From Thiomicrorhabdus sp. Kp2 (GTDB lineage: Bacteria > Pseudomonadota > Gammaproteobacteria > Thiomicrospirales > Thiomicrospiraceae): 64,000 bases of DNA. Shown in pieces: positions 1 through 12,100 of this stretch (the stretch's first letter is position 1; every line of letters begins with the position of its first letter). Both the position numbers and the translations under genes were made by a program. The DNA is taken from contig NZ_ARWI01000001.1 in assembly GCF_000478585.1 (NCBI RefSeq), positions 1,426,001 through 1,490,000 on the forward strand, in the 5' to 3' direction. The notes beneath the pieces are model-generated. The model was given only the letters and a program-made list of their open reading frames with translations, made no database searches and was not told where the DNA came from.

Positions 1-90
1 ATATAGGAATGTGGTTTTAGAATCACCAAACGGCTTAACTTTACGTAAATCTGGTTGCTGTTCTAAAACAGCTAAAAGCGCATCAGACAT
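1..90 (-). CDS. N-terminal fragment of an unidentified protein (truncated by window edge)
   Basis: An open frame starts with ATG at 90 and runs off the left edge, giving 30 residues beginning MSDALLAVLEQQPDLRKVKP. A GGGG stretch lies a few bases upstream of the ATG on the minus strand as a plausible ribosome binding site. The gene follows the giant adhesin in the same direction but is separated from it by a terminator-like hairpin. Thirty residues are too few to assign a family. A secretion partner of the adhesin would be a natural downstream gene, but nothing seen here proves it. Confidence 0.5.
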   Translation of the reverse strand, partial: MSDALLAVLEQQPDLRKVKPFGDSKTTFLY

Positions 91-119
91 AATGCCTAAT
101 CCCCATAAAATAAAAATCT

Positions 120-150
120 AAAAAAAAGGGCACTTAATGAGTGCCCTTTT
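120..150 (-). terminator. Intrinsic terminator of the adhesin gene
   Basis: A 7-bp perfect stem (GGGCACT 128-134, AGTGCCC 140-146) with a 5-nt loop is flanked on the low-coordinate side by an A-tract, which is a U-tract on the minus-strand transcript. It lies just after the adhesin stop codon. The T-run on the other side makes it potentially bidirectional. Confidence 0.8.
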
Positions 151-165
151 ACCATACCTTAAAAG

Positions 166-3100
166 TTAGTCGTTTTGGAAGTCAATATTCATATCATTGA
201 TATCATTTTCATCCAATAACTCTCCTTGAATGATTACCGAAGTAATATCATTGGTTGTCGCAGCGTCACCATCCGCATCAACATCAATAATTGTACTGTC
301 AGCAGTACCATCATTATCACTATCAAGGCTTGTGAAGTTTAAGTAATCTCCTAAAGTGGCTTCCGTCACATCGGTATCAGTAATCACTTCACTTAAATCC
401 AATACATCATTGGCTACATCAAAGTCAACGATTGTAACGTCTTCTTGTGAATTGATAATAAATGCTTCCGATTCAGAGTCATCACCATACAAGAACAATC
501 CATTATCAGATGTTGTCGTAATTTCTAGGTTATCAACTTGTAATTCTTCATTATTACTATTTGTCACAACTTGAATACTAAGTTGTAAATCACCATTGCT
601 ATCAGCCGTAGCATCAAATGAAACTTTATCGTTAAACTCACCATAGTGTCTTGCAACTTCAACGTCATTACCACCATCATCTTTTACATAAACAACAAAG
701 TAGTCGCTACTTTCCCAACCACTTGTATTTGTTGTATCAAAGCTAACAGTCACGTTTTCACCTGGCTCTACTTGATAAGTTTTAGTCGCCGTTTCATTAC
801 GGTCAATGAACAACGCATTATTTTCTCTACTATCAGTATCACCATTAACAGTCCAACCTTCTGCGGAAGCATTAAAGTCTTCACTTGCAATGACATTGAC
901 ATCCTTAACATTCACAAAAACCTTCACATCAAAAGTAGTTGCATCTCCATCTGCATCTGAAGCGGTTACACTGAATGTTTTCAGAATATCGGCACTAAAC
1001 TCTGAAGCTTTTGCCGAGTAAGCATACTGACCCGTTGCAAAATCAAACAATAACTTACCTTGTCCACCAATCGCTATACCTGTTGCTGGGAAATCTGCAG
1101 CGGTATATACAGTGCCATCGACGGAAATACTGTCTATTGTTATTTGTCCATCACCACCAGAAACATTATCTAATGTGGTTCCAGAACCGATATTATCTAA
1201 CGCACCACCTGAAACGCTTAATTCAGGCTCCAATGCAGAATTCAGGTCATTTGGATCAACGACAACAGTCGTTTCCACGCCTGCTGCTGTTGCCAACTCA
1301 TCCAGATAGCTGGTATCTGTAATACCAGCACCTAGCGCCACAACATGCGCTGAATCTACATAGGTATTAACAAAGTTAGTCCATCCTGTAACATAGCTAT
1401 CATCTAGCCAACCCGCTTCAGAATCACCTGATGTGGTGGTGTTTTGAGTTCCATTAACATTTTCAGCCGTTGGTTCGCCATCAGAGATAAAGTAAGCTAC
1501 CGTTTTATCGGCTGCTGGTTCTGTGTAGTTATTGTAGGTCTCATAAACCGCATCTTCATAGTTTGTCATATTATTATCAGTCAAACCGTTAATAATATTG
1601 ATGGCTTCTTGCGGAGACATCCAGACTTCACCATTGGCATTTGTCATGACCAATCCTGTTGTCGCGAAGGTGACCAGCTTAACATTGACAGTACCCATCG
1701 AATCATAGGTATTAATCATATTTGCTAGTGCTTCTTTTGCTAATGTCAAACGATTCTCATTAGACATACTTCCAGAAGTATCAAGCGTAATAACGATATT
1801 GGTATCTTGCGCTAGATTTTCATTGGCAAAATCCATACCGCGAACTTCATCAATCGATTCTGGTTTTAAATCAACGTAAACAGCATTTCCGTTAATATCA
1901 ATCGTTAAAGTAGATGTGTGACTGTCACCGTCTTTATCTGTAATCGTATAATCAAAAGTCGCTTGTAAGTTTTGTCCATCAGTCAAGGCATCTTTTGTTT
2001 CTCTATTAAGTTCAAAACTATATGAACCATCAGAGTTAGCTGTTAAAGTTCCGTATGGACTTGTTGTAGAAGCCCAGACAACACCATCAACTGAACCATC
2101 CGCTCCTGCATCAGCAGATACCGTTCCTGTTACTGTAGGTAAAGTATCAACAGATGTTACTGAACCTAAAATATCAAAAGAGTTGGCTGCGTTCTCATAG
2201 GTATAGATAGTTTCAACCACATCACCGTTCGTATCACGGAAACCATCAATCGATACTACATAGTCCTGCCCATTTACGGTAAAAGACTGCGCTTGAGCTG
2301 GAAGGTTAATAATGTCTCTTGAAGCTTCTGCGTCATCTGAATTCGTTGTTTCAGTATGTTCAATTGGAATTGTAAAGTTAACCGTATATGGCTGACCATT
2401 AATGACAACTTCCATTGATACAGTCAAATCCACATTATCAAGCGTCTCACCGCTTACTGGGAAGTTATTGTGAGTGAAAGAACCGAAATTCAGTAAATCC
2501 CCTGTTTGAATACCCACACCAGCAGATGAACTAAATCCACTTGCGTCAACTAAATCATAACCAGATGAACCGTTACTACCAGAACCCCACTGTAATTCAT
2601 CAATATAACTATCTGAATCTGTATTGATTTGTGTAATACCTGAGCTATCTCCAGCTGTTGAGACTGGGTTTACCCAGCCTGCTGAATAGTTACGGATCTC
2701 AATTACATCCAAGTCAACGGTCATTGAGTTAGAGCTATCCTGAGACACTGGGGAATCATCCTCAATGACAACAGAAAGATTTGCGCTTGCGCTTCCACCA
2801 TTGCCATCACTTACTGTTACAGCTGTACTAATGGATAAAACATCTTCAACAGAATTATTAGGATGATCAACTGGACCTAGTAATTCAACCGTATAGCTTC
2901 CTGTGTTATCAACTTGAACAGTGATAACATCCGAACCACCTGCAGAACCTGTCAGTACATTTGTACCCACACCACTCCAGGTAATGGTTTCACCACCTGA
3001 TGTCATAGCTTCTGTCGGCTCTGCTAAGCTAACAGTTAATGTATCGCCATCAATATCAGTAAAGATCATATTGCCTGTAAATGTTGAACTATTCGTCTGG

Positions 3101-6100
3101 TCATCACCTGAGTTTTCACCCACTGTATCTGCAAGACCTGTTACTAATCCCTCTTCAGAAACACGTGCAACTACAGCTATATTCTGAATTTCTGGATTGT
3201 CATTATCAGGCGTTACATTCAAGGTAACTGTTGCAGTATCTGTACCACCTTCACCATCACTAATCGTATAGGTAAAGCTATCTGGACCGTTATAGTTTGC
3301 ATCAGGAACATAGGTAATTGTTCCATTGCTATTTAGCGTAATAGAACCATGAGAAGGATCTGTTGTGCCTGAAACAAAGATATTATCGTTATCAGGATCC
3401 TGGTCATTACTCATTACAGGAATAGCAATCCCTACGCTGTCTTCAACAATAGTAATAACACCATCATCTTGAGCGTCAGGTCCAGGGTTTGTAACCGTCC
3501 AATCAAACGTTGATGATGCTGGAGGATTTACGCCATCCGTAGCACTTACTGTTACAGAATAAACTCCGCCGGTACCACCTTGAGATGCACTATTGTCTAT
3601 AGTCCCAGTAATTTCACCTGTTGAGATATTAATTGAAAGTCCAGGAGGAAGACCTGTTGCACTATATGTCAGTGGATTATCATCAGTAAAGAAGGTTGAA
3701 ATATCAAGACTAATTCCATCAGCATCCTCATCATTCTGTGGAGGAATATCATTGGCAATAGGAGCATCATCATCATCAGTAATGGTTGTGCTAACTTCCA
3801 TTGCACCTTCCGTCACTGCTTCGTATCCACCATTTTCATATCCCGTAATCGCTACTTTGTAGTCTTCTGGGGTTTCTTTGATGGCATCTTCTACGTTGTC
3901 AACTGTGAACTTAACTTCTGTTGAACCAGCTGGAATTGTAACTGTTTGAGTACCTACGATTACATCACCATTTGTGCTGATATTGCTAACCGTAACTTGG
4001 ACATCCATATCTTCAAGCGGAGCATTAGTCACTGAGACGGTGTATTCAACACTGTCTCCTTCTAATGTGCTTGTAGAACCACTGATACTTAATTCTGTAC
4101 CCGCATCTGGTGAATCTGGTGTACCTGGAGGCGTTACTGGTGGTGTTGGGTCACTAGCATCGACAATCGTAGTCGTTACGCTGTTGGCAGTTGCATCTAC
4201 CGCGACCGCTTCGAATTCGGCACCTGTCGCACTCGCAATGCTTGCTGTGTATTGTTCACCACTGTCCGCTAGGGCGTCATCGGTAGTTTGAACCGTAAAC
4301 AGCGCTGAGCTTTGGCCTGCTGGGATAGTCACAGTTTGAGTAACAGGTACGTAGTCACCTGCTTGTGTGGTGACATGTCCTGTGACCACTGAAACAAGGA
4401 TATCTTCACTTGATACGGTGTCGGTTGTGACGGTGTAAGTCGCTTGATTACCTTCCCATACAGTGGCGTCCCCTGCGATGCTGACTGTTGCTCCAGCATC
4501 TGGGGCATCTGGTGTGCCTGGAGGGGTAATCGGTGGATTTGGCTCACTTGCATCGACAATCGTAGTCGTTACGCTGTTGGCTGTTGCATCTACGGCTACC
4601 GCTTCGAATTCGACACCTGTCGCACCTGTAATGCTGGCGGTGTATTGTTCACCACTGTCCGCTAGGGCGTCATCGGTAGTTTGAACCGTAAACTGCGCTG
4701 AGCTTTGGCCTGCTGGGATAGTCACAGTTTGAGTAACAGGGACATAGTCACCTGCTTGTGTGGTGACATGTCCTGTGACCACTGAAACAAGGATATCTTC
4801 ACTTGATACGGTGTCGGTTGTGACGGTGTAAGTCGCTTGATTGCCTTCCCATACAGTGGCGTCACCTGCGATGCTGACTGTTGCGCCTGCGTCTCTCTCA
4901 TTTGGCTGGTCTGGATCTTCAGGATTATATGGATTCGTCTCATCCGTAATCGCTGTAGTTACTGAGTTTACGCCGATAATAGTTTTTTCAAAACCGCCAC
5001 CAGATGTTCCTGTTAGGTTTACAGAAAAGTCTTCTGTCGTTTCGGCATACGCATCATCGTTAGTGTCGATTGTAAAGTTCACCGTAGTGCTTCCCGCAGG
5101 GATTGTTACAATGGTATTCATTGGTACGTAGTCACCATTTTCAGTGGTGATATGTCCCGTTTCAACAGTAACATGAAGGTCTGTTGTAGGAGTACGATCG
5201 ACCGTTAAGGTATAGCTTGCCGTTTCACCTTCAATAACGGTTGTTGAACCACTAATACTGACTGTTGCAGTATCTTCTGAGGCTGGCGAGGTTTCATCTA
5301 CGATAGACGTTGTAACTTGTGAAGTTCCTAGAACAACGTTCTCTACACCACCACCCACTGGATTACTCATAGTAACTGTATAGTCTTCACTGCCTTCAGC
5401 ATAAGCATCATCAATTGTATCAACCGTAAAGCCAACACTTGTTTGACCTGCTGGAATTGTTACATCTTGTGTTATGGCGACATAGTCTCCATCTTCAGTT
5501 GTAACATGTCCTGTGGTAACGGTAACAGTAAGCGGCGTTTCTACTGGTTTGTCTGCAGTCACTGTGTAGTTCGCTTGGGTACTTTCTTCTACCTGCGCAT
5601 CACCTATTAGTGTCAACGTCACCGTATCTTCTGCACCTGGGGTACCTTCATCCGTGATGGTTCCTACACCTTGTCCGTCTGCAATTTGCGCATTCGTACT
5701 AGGATTACTTAAGGTCATTAAGAATGTCTCTGGGTTTTCAGCGATGTAGTCATCCGTAATTGGAACGCTAATCGTTGTTGTTGTACTTCCTGCTGCAATC
5801 GAACCTGATCCATTAACCGCAGTATAGTCACTACCTGCAATCGCACTACCATCTGATGAAGCATAGTCAAAAGTAACTTCTTCTGTGGTTGGGTTACTTA
5901 GGGTAACTGTAAAGTCTAAAGTACCTGCGTCTTCATTAACCGTAACATTATCAATGATTAAGCTTGGTGTACCTTCATCATCAATAATATTGGTTTCAAC
6001 TGGCGTTGTATTGACATTAACCGTTTCAAAACCACCACCCGTTGTAGTACCTGTCAGCGCAACACTATACAGTTCGTTTCCTTCCGCTAGATTGTCCTGA

Positions 6101-9100
6101 TTATTATCAACCGTAAAGTTAACGGATGTAGCACCTTGCGGAATCGTAACCGTTTGAGTAACAGGAGTTAAGTCACCATTATCGGTTTGAATATGCCCAA
6201 CAATCACTTCAACATTCATAGCTGTTGCTGTTGGCTCATTAACACTGATTGTGTAAGAAGCCTGTCCACCTTCTGCTACCGTAGAAGCTCCAGTTAACGT
6301 TACATTAATCACTTCATCATTTGGTTCAATACCTGGAGTCGTGTTATCACTGATTGTAGTACTTACAGTATCTGTATCAATTACAACATTCTCAAAACCA
6401 CCTTGTGATGGATTGCTAATAACCACGCTATAAACTTCATCACCTTCTGCATAAGCATCGTCAATTGTAGCCACATTTAATGGTACAGATAGTTGACCTG
6501 CTGGAATAGTGACTTGAGTCGTGCCAGTATGAATATCACCTGAACTTGCTGATGCATAGGAATAAGTCACATCTACTGTCATGTCAGATGTAGGTGCTTT
6601 ATCAACACTAACGGTGTAGGCCGCTGTATTGCCTTCAATAACCGCAGTATCACCAGCAATCGATACAGTAGCTGTATCTTCTGTTCCAGTACCACCATCT
6701 GGTTCATCAGCACCGTCTTTAATTGTTGTTGCTTGAGTCGCTGTTCCAATAGTGACAGATTCTGCTCCACCTCCTTGTGGGTTAGAGATTGTCACGTTAT
6801 AGACTTCGTCACCCTCTAGGTATGCATCATCAATTGTTGCAACAGTAAATGGTGCGGACGTTGATGTGCCTGCTGGAATAGTAACGCTTGTAACGCCTTC
6901 TACGATATCGCCTGTTTCAGCTGAAACATAACTATAGGTCACATCAACTATCATATCTGTTACAACAGGCTTGTCAGTAGTCACCGTATAACTTGCGGTT
7001 TCACCTTCGGCAACGGTATCGGTTCCACCAATACTTACGGTAATTGTATCGCCTGCCGTTGGAGTTCCTTCATCCACAATCGTTCCCACACCTTGGGCAT
7101 CTGCAACCACAACACTTGGCGTGATATTGCTTAGGTTCATTAGGAAGGTTTCTGGGTTTTCAGCAATATAATCATCTGTAATTGGAACAGTAATTGTAGT
7201 AGAAGTATCTCCTGCCGCAATCGTGCCACTTCCTGATACCGCAGTATAGTCACTGCCAGCTAATGCACTGCCATTATCGGCTGAGGCATAATCAAATGTA
7301 ACGTCTGTTGTGGTATCTGTACTTAAAGATACAGTAAACGTCATCGTGCCTGCATCTTCATTCACAGTCACATCATTGATGCTAATCGATAGAACGTCAT
7401 TATCAACAATCGTTGTATTTACAGGCGTAGTTACGATATTAACCGTTTCAAAACCACCGCCAACAGTGTTATTACCTGTTAGGGCAACTTGATAGTTCTC
7501 ATTGCCTTCTGCAGTGGTGTCTTGGTTGTTAACTACCGTAAAGTCTGCAGAAGCCGCTCCAGCAGGTATAGTCACAAGCATAGTTGTTGGTACAAGATCA
7601 CCATTATCTGTCGTGATATGGCCTGTCTGTACTTCAACTTGCATCTCTGTAGCTGTTGGCTGATCTAGCGTCACGGTATAGGTCGCTGTACCACCTTCGG
7701 CAACAGAAGTATCTCCAGTTAATGTCACGTTAATGACTTCATCATCTGACTCTGTACCAGGCGTAGTATTGTCTTTGATAACTGTTTCAACTGGCGTTTT
7801 GTCTACATTAACCGCTTCAAAACCACCGCCCGTAGTGACACCTGATAAAGTAACTGTGTAGCTTTCATCTCCTTCAGCATAAGCGTCATCATTGTTGCTT
7901 ACCGTAAAATCAACATGGTCACTGCCCGCTGGTACTGTCACTGTCATTGTAGTTGGGATTAAGTCACCATTTTCTGTTGTGACATGCCCAGTAACGACAA
8001 CAACATCCATTGCGGTAATTGCAGTTTCACTTAAAGTAACCCTGTAGTTTGCTGTACCACCTTCTGTAACGGTTGTATCACCACTTAGGCTGACAGAAAT
8101 AGTGTCTGGAGCACCAGGAATTGGTTCATCACTAATAATACCCAGGCCTGTTCCGTCAGTTATTGTTGCATTGACAGGATTAGATAAAATGATATCTAAA
8201 GTCTCTGAACCTTCTGCAATAAAGTCATCTGTAACGGGAACGGTAATCGTTTTAGTCAGTTCTCCTGGTGCAAAAGTCAAATCACCAGTAACAGCTGTAT
8301 AGTCTAAACTAGCCGTTGCAGTTCCATTTGAGCTTACATAATCAACGGTAACAGTTGAAGCACTTGGATTACTCAAAGTAACTGTAAATGTCATTGAGCC
8401 TTCATCTTCATTAACACTTACATCATTGATGCTTAAACTTGGCTCATCATTATCAATAATATCGGTGGTAACAGAATCACGGCTACCATCTACTGTAACA
8501 GCTTCAAACTCTGCACCTGATGCAGCTGAAATACTCACAGAGTATTGTTCTGTGATTTCAGCTTCATTATCGTCATTAGTAGTAACTTCAAAATCAACGC
8601 TAGACTGACCTGCAGGTATTAATACATCTTGATTAACAGGAACATAATCTCCCGCTTCAGTAGTAATGTGCCCTGTTGTCACAGTAACCACAATATCTTC
8701 ACTTGATACAGTATCTGTATGTAACGTATAACCAGCTTTTGCACCTTCTGCAACTGAAGAATCACCTGTAATCCAAACCATAGCACCTGCATCTGGTGAA
8801 TCCGGTGTACCTGGAGGCGTTACTGGTGGTGTTGGGTCACTAGCATCGACAATCGTAGTCGTTACGCTGTTGGCAGTTGCATCTACAGCTACGGCTTCGA
8901 ATTCGGCACCTGTCGCACTCGCAATGCTTGCTGTGTATTGTTCACCACTGTCCGCTAGGGCGTCATCGGTGGTTTGAACCGTAAACTGTGCTGAGCTTTG
9001 GCCTGCTGGGATAGTCACAGTTTGAGTAACAGGTACGTAGTCACCTGCTTGTGTGGTGACATGTCCTGTGACTACTGAAACAAGGATATCTTCACTTGAT

Positions 9101-12100
9101 ACGGTGTCGGTTGTGACGGTGTAAGTCGCTTGATTGCCTTCCCATACAGTGGCGTCCCCTGCGATGCTAACAGTTGCTCCAGCATCTGGGGCATCTGGTG
9201 TACCTGGAGGCGTTACTGGTGGTGTTGGGTCACTGGCGTCGACAATCGTAGTCGTTACGCTGTTGGCTGTTGCATCTACCGCGACCGCTTCGAATTCGGC
9301 ACCTGTCGCACTCGCAATGCTTGCTGTGTATTGTTCACCACTGTCGGCTAGGGCGTCATCGGTAGTTTGAACCGTAAACTGCGCTGAGCTTTGGCCTGCT
9401 GGGATAGTCACAGTTTGAGTAACAGGGAGATAGTCACCGTCTTGAGTCGTTACATGACCCGTAACCACTGAGACAATAATGTCTTCTGAAGAGACTGTGT
9501 CTGTCGTTACAGTGTAAGTCGCTGTGTTGCCTTCCCATACAGCTGCATCACCCGCGATTGAGACCGTTGCTCCCGCATCTGGTGAATCTGGTGTACCTGG
9601 AGGCGTTACTGGTGGTGTTGGGTCACTGGCGTCGACAATCGTAGTCGTTACGCTGTTGGCAGTTGCATCTACGGCTACCGCTTCGAATTCGGCACCTGTC
9701 GCACTCGCAATGCTTGCTGTGTATTGTTCACCACTGTCCGCTAGGGCGTCATCGGTGGTTTGAACCGTAAACTGCGCTGAGCTTTGGCCTGCTGGGATAG
9801 TCACAGTTTGAGTAACAGGTACGTAGTCACCTGCTTGTGTGGTGACATGTCCTGTGACTACTGAAACAAGGATATCTTCACTTGATACGGTGTCGGTTGT
9901 GACGGTGTAAGTCGCTTGATTGCCTTCCCATACAGTGGCGTCCCCTGCGATGCTAACTGTTGCGCCTGCATCTGGTGAATCGGGTGTACCTGGAGGCGTT
10001 ACTGGTGGTGTTGGGTCACTGGCGTCGACAATCGTAGTCGTTACGCTGTTGGCAGTTGCATCTACAGCTACGGCTTCGAATTCGGCACCTGTCGCACTCG
10101 CAATGCTTGCTGTGTATTGTTCACCACTGTCCGCTAGGGCGTCATCGGTGGTTTGAACCGTGAACTGTGCTGAGCTTTGGCCTGCTGGGATAGTCACAGT
10201 TTGAGTAACAGGTACGTAGTCACCTGCTTGTGTGGTGACATGTCCTGTGACTACTGAAACAAGGATATCTTCACTTGATACGGTGTCGGTTGTGACGGTG
10301 TAAGTCGCTTGATTGCCTTCCCATACAGTGGCGTCCCCTGCGATGCTAACTGTTGCGCCTGCATCTGGGGCATCTGGTGTACCTGGAGGCGTTACTGGTG
10401 GTGTTGGGTCACTGGCGTCGACAATCGTAGTCGTTACGCTGTTGGCAGTTGCATCTACGGCTACCGCTTCGAATTCGGCACCTGTCGCACTCGCAATGCT
10501 TGCTGTGTATTGTTCACCACTGTCCGCTAGGGCGTCATCGGTGGTTTGAACCGTGAACTGTGCTGAGCTTTGGCCTGCTGGGATAGTCACAGTTTGAGTA
10601 ACAGGTACGTAGTCACCTGCTTGTGTGGTGACATGTCCTGTGACTACTGAAACAAGGATATCTTCACTTGATACGGTGTCGGTTGTGACGGTGTAAGTCG
10701 CTTGATTGCCTTCCCATACAGTGGCGTCCCCTGCGATGCTAACTGTTGCGCCTGCGTCTTTTTCATTTGGCTGGTCAGGGTCTTCTGGCGTATATGGGTT
10801 ACTTTCATCTAAAATCGTTCCCGTCGCACTTTGTCCGCCGATGTTCAGTGTGTAGTATTCGCCACTATCTGCCAAGGCGTCGTCTGTCACTGTCGTACTG
10901 ACTGTAAAGCTGGTCACGCCTGCAGGAACGGTGATAGTTCCATCACCATTATTAGTCACGCCATTGCTGAATACAGCTGTCCCGTGATCGACCGCTTGGG
11001 TCGTTGTATCAACAAGACTAAACGCGTAAACTTCATCACTTGCACTTGCACCACTCATCGTAACAGTATGAACCAGATCATTATCTACAGTGCCTTCAGT
11101 TTGTGTATCATCGGTGATACTCGCAACAATCACTGAATCATCATCAGTAATGGTTGTGCTAACTTCCATTGCACCTTCCGTCACTGCTTCGTATCCACCA
11201 TTTTCATATCCCGTAATCGCTACTTTGTAGTCTTCTGGGGTTTCTTTGATGGCATCTTCTACGTTGTCAACTGTGAACTTAACTTCTGTTGAACCAGCTG
11301 GGATTGTAACTGTTTGAGTACCTACGATTACATCACCATTTGTGCTGATATTGCTAACCGTAACTTGGACATCCATATCTTCAAGCGGAGCATTAGTCAC
11401 TGAGACGGTGTATTCAACACTGTCTCCTTCTAATGTGCTTGTAGAACCACTGATACTTAATTCTGTACCCGCATCTGGTGAATCTGGTGTACCTGGAGGC
11501 GTTACTGGTGGTGTTGGGTCACTAGCATCGACAATCGTAGTCGTTACGCTGTTGGCAGTTGCATCTACCGCGACCGCTTCGAATTCGGCACCTGTCGCAC
11601 TCGCAATGCTTGCTGTGTATTGTTCACCACTGTCCGCTAAGGCGTCATCGGTTGTTTGCACGGTGAATTGTGCTGACAGTTGACCTGCGGGAATGATGAC
11701 GTCTTGAGTCACAGGGACATAGTCACCGTCTTGAGTCGTTACATGACCTGTGACCACTGAGACAATAATGTCTTCTGAAGAGACTGTGTCTGTCGTTACC
11801 GTGTAAGTCGCTGTATTACCTTCCCATACAGCTGCATCACCCGCGATTGAGACCGTTGCTCCTGCATCTGGTGAATCTGGTGTACCTGGAGGCGTAATCG
11901 GTGGGTTCGGTTCTGAGGCGTCAACAATCGTGGTAGTGACACTGTTTGCTGTTGCATCTACCGCTACCGCTTCGAATTCAGCGCCTGTCGCACTCGCAAT
12001 GCTTGCTGTGTATTGTTCACCACTGTCCGCTAGGGCGTCATCGGTGGTTTGAACCGTGAACTGTGCTGAGCTTTGGCCTGCTGGGATAGTCACAGTTTGA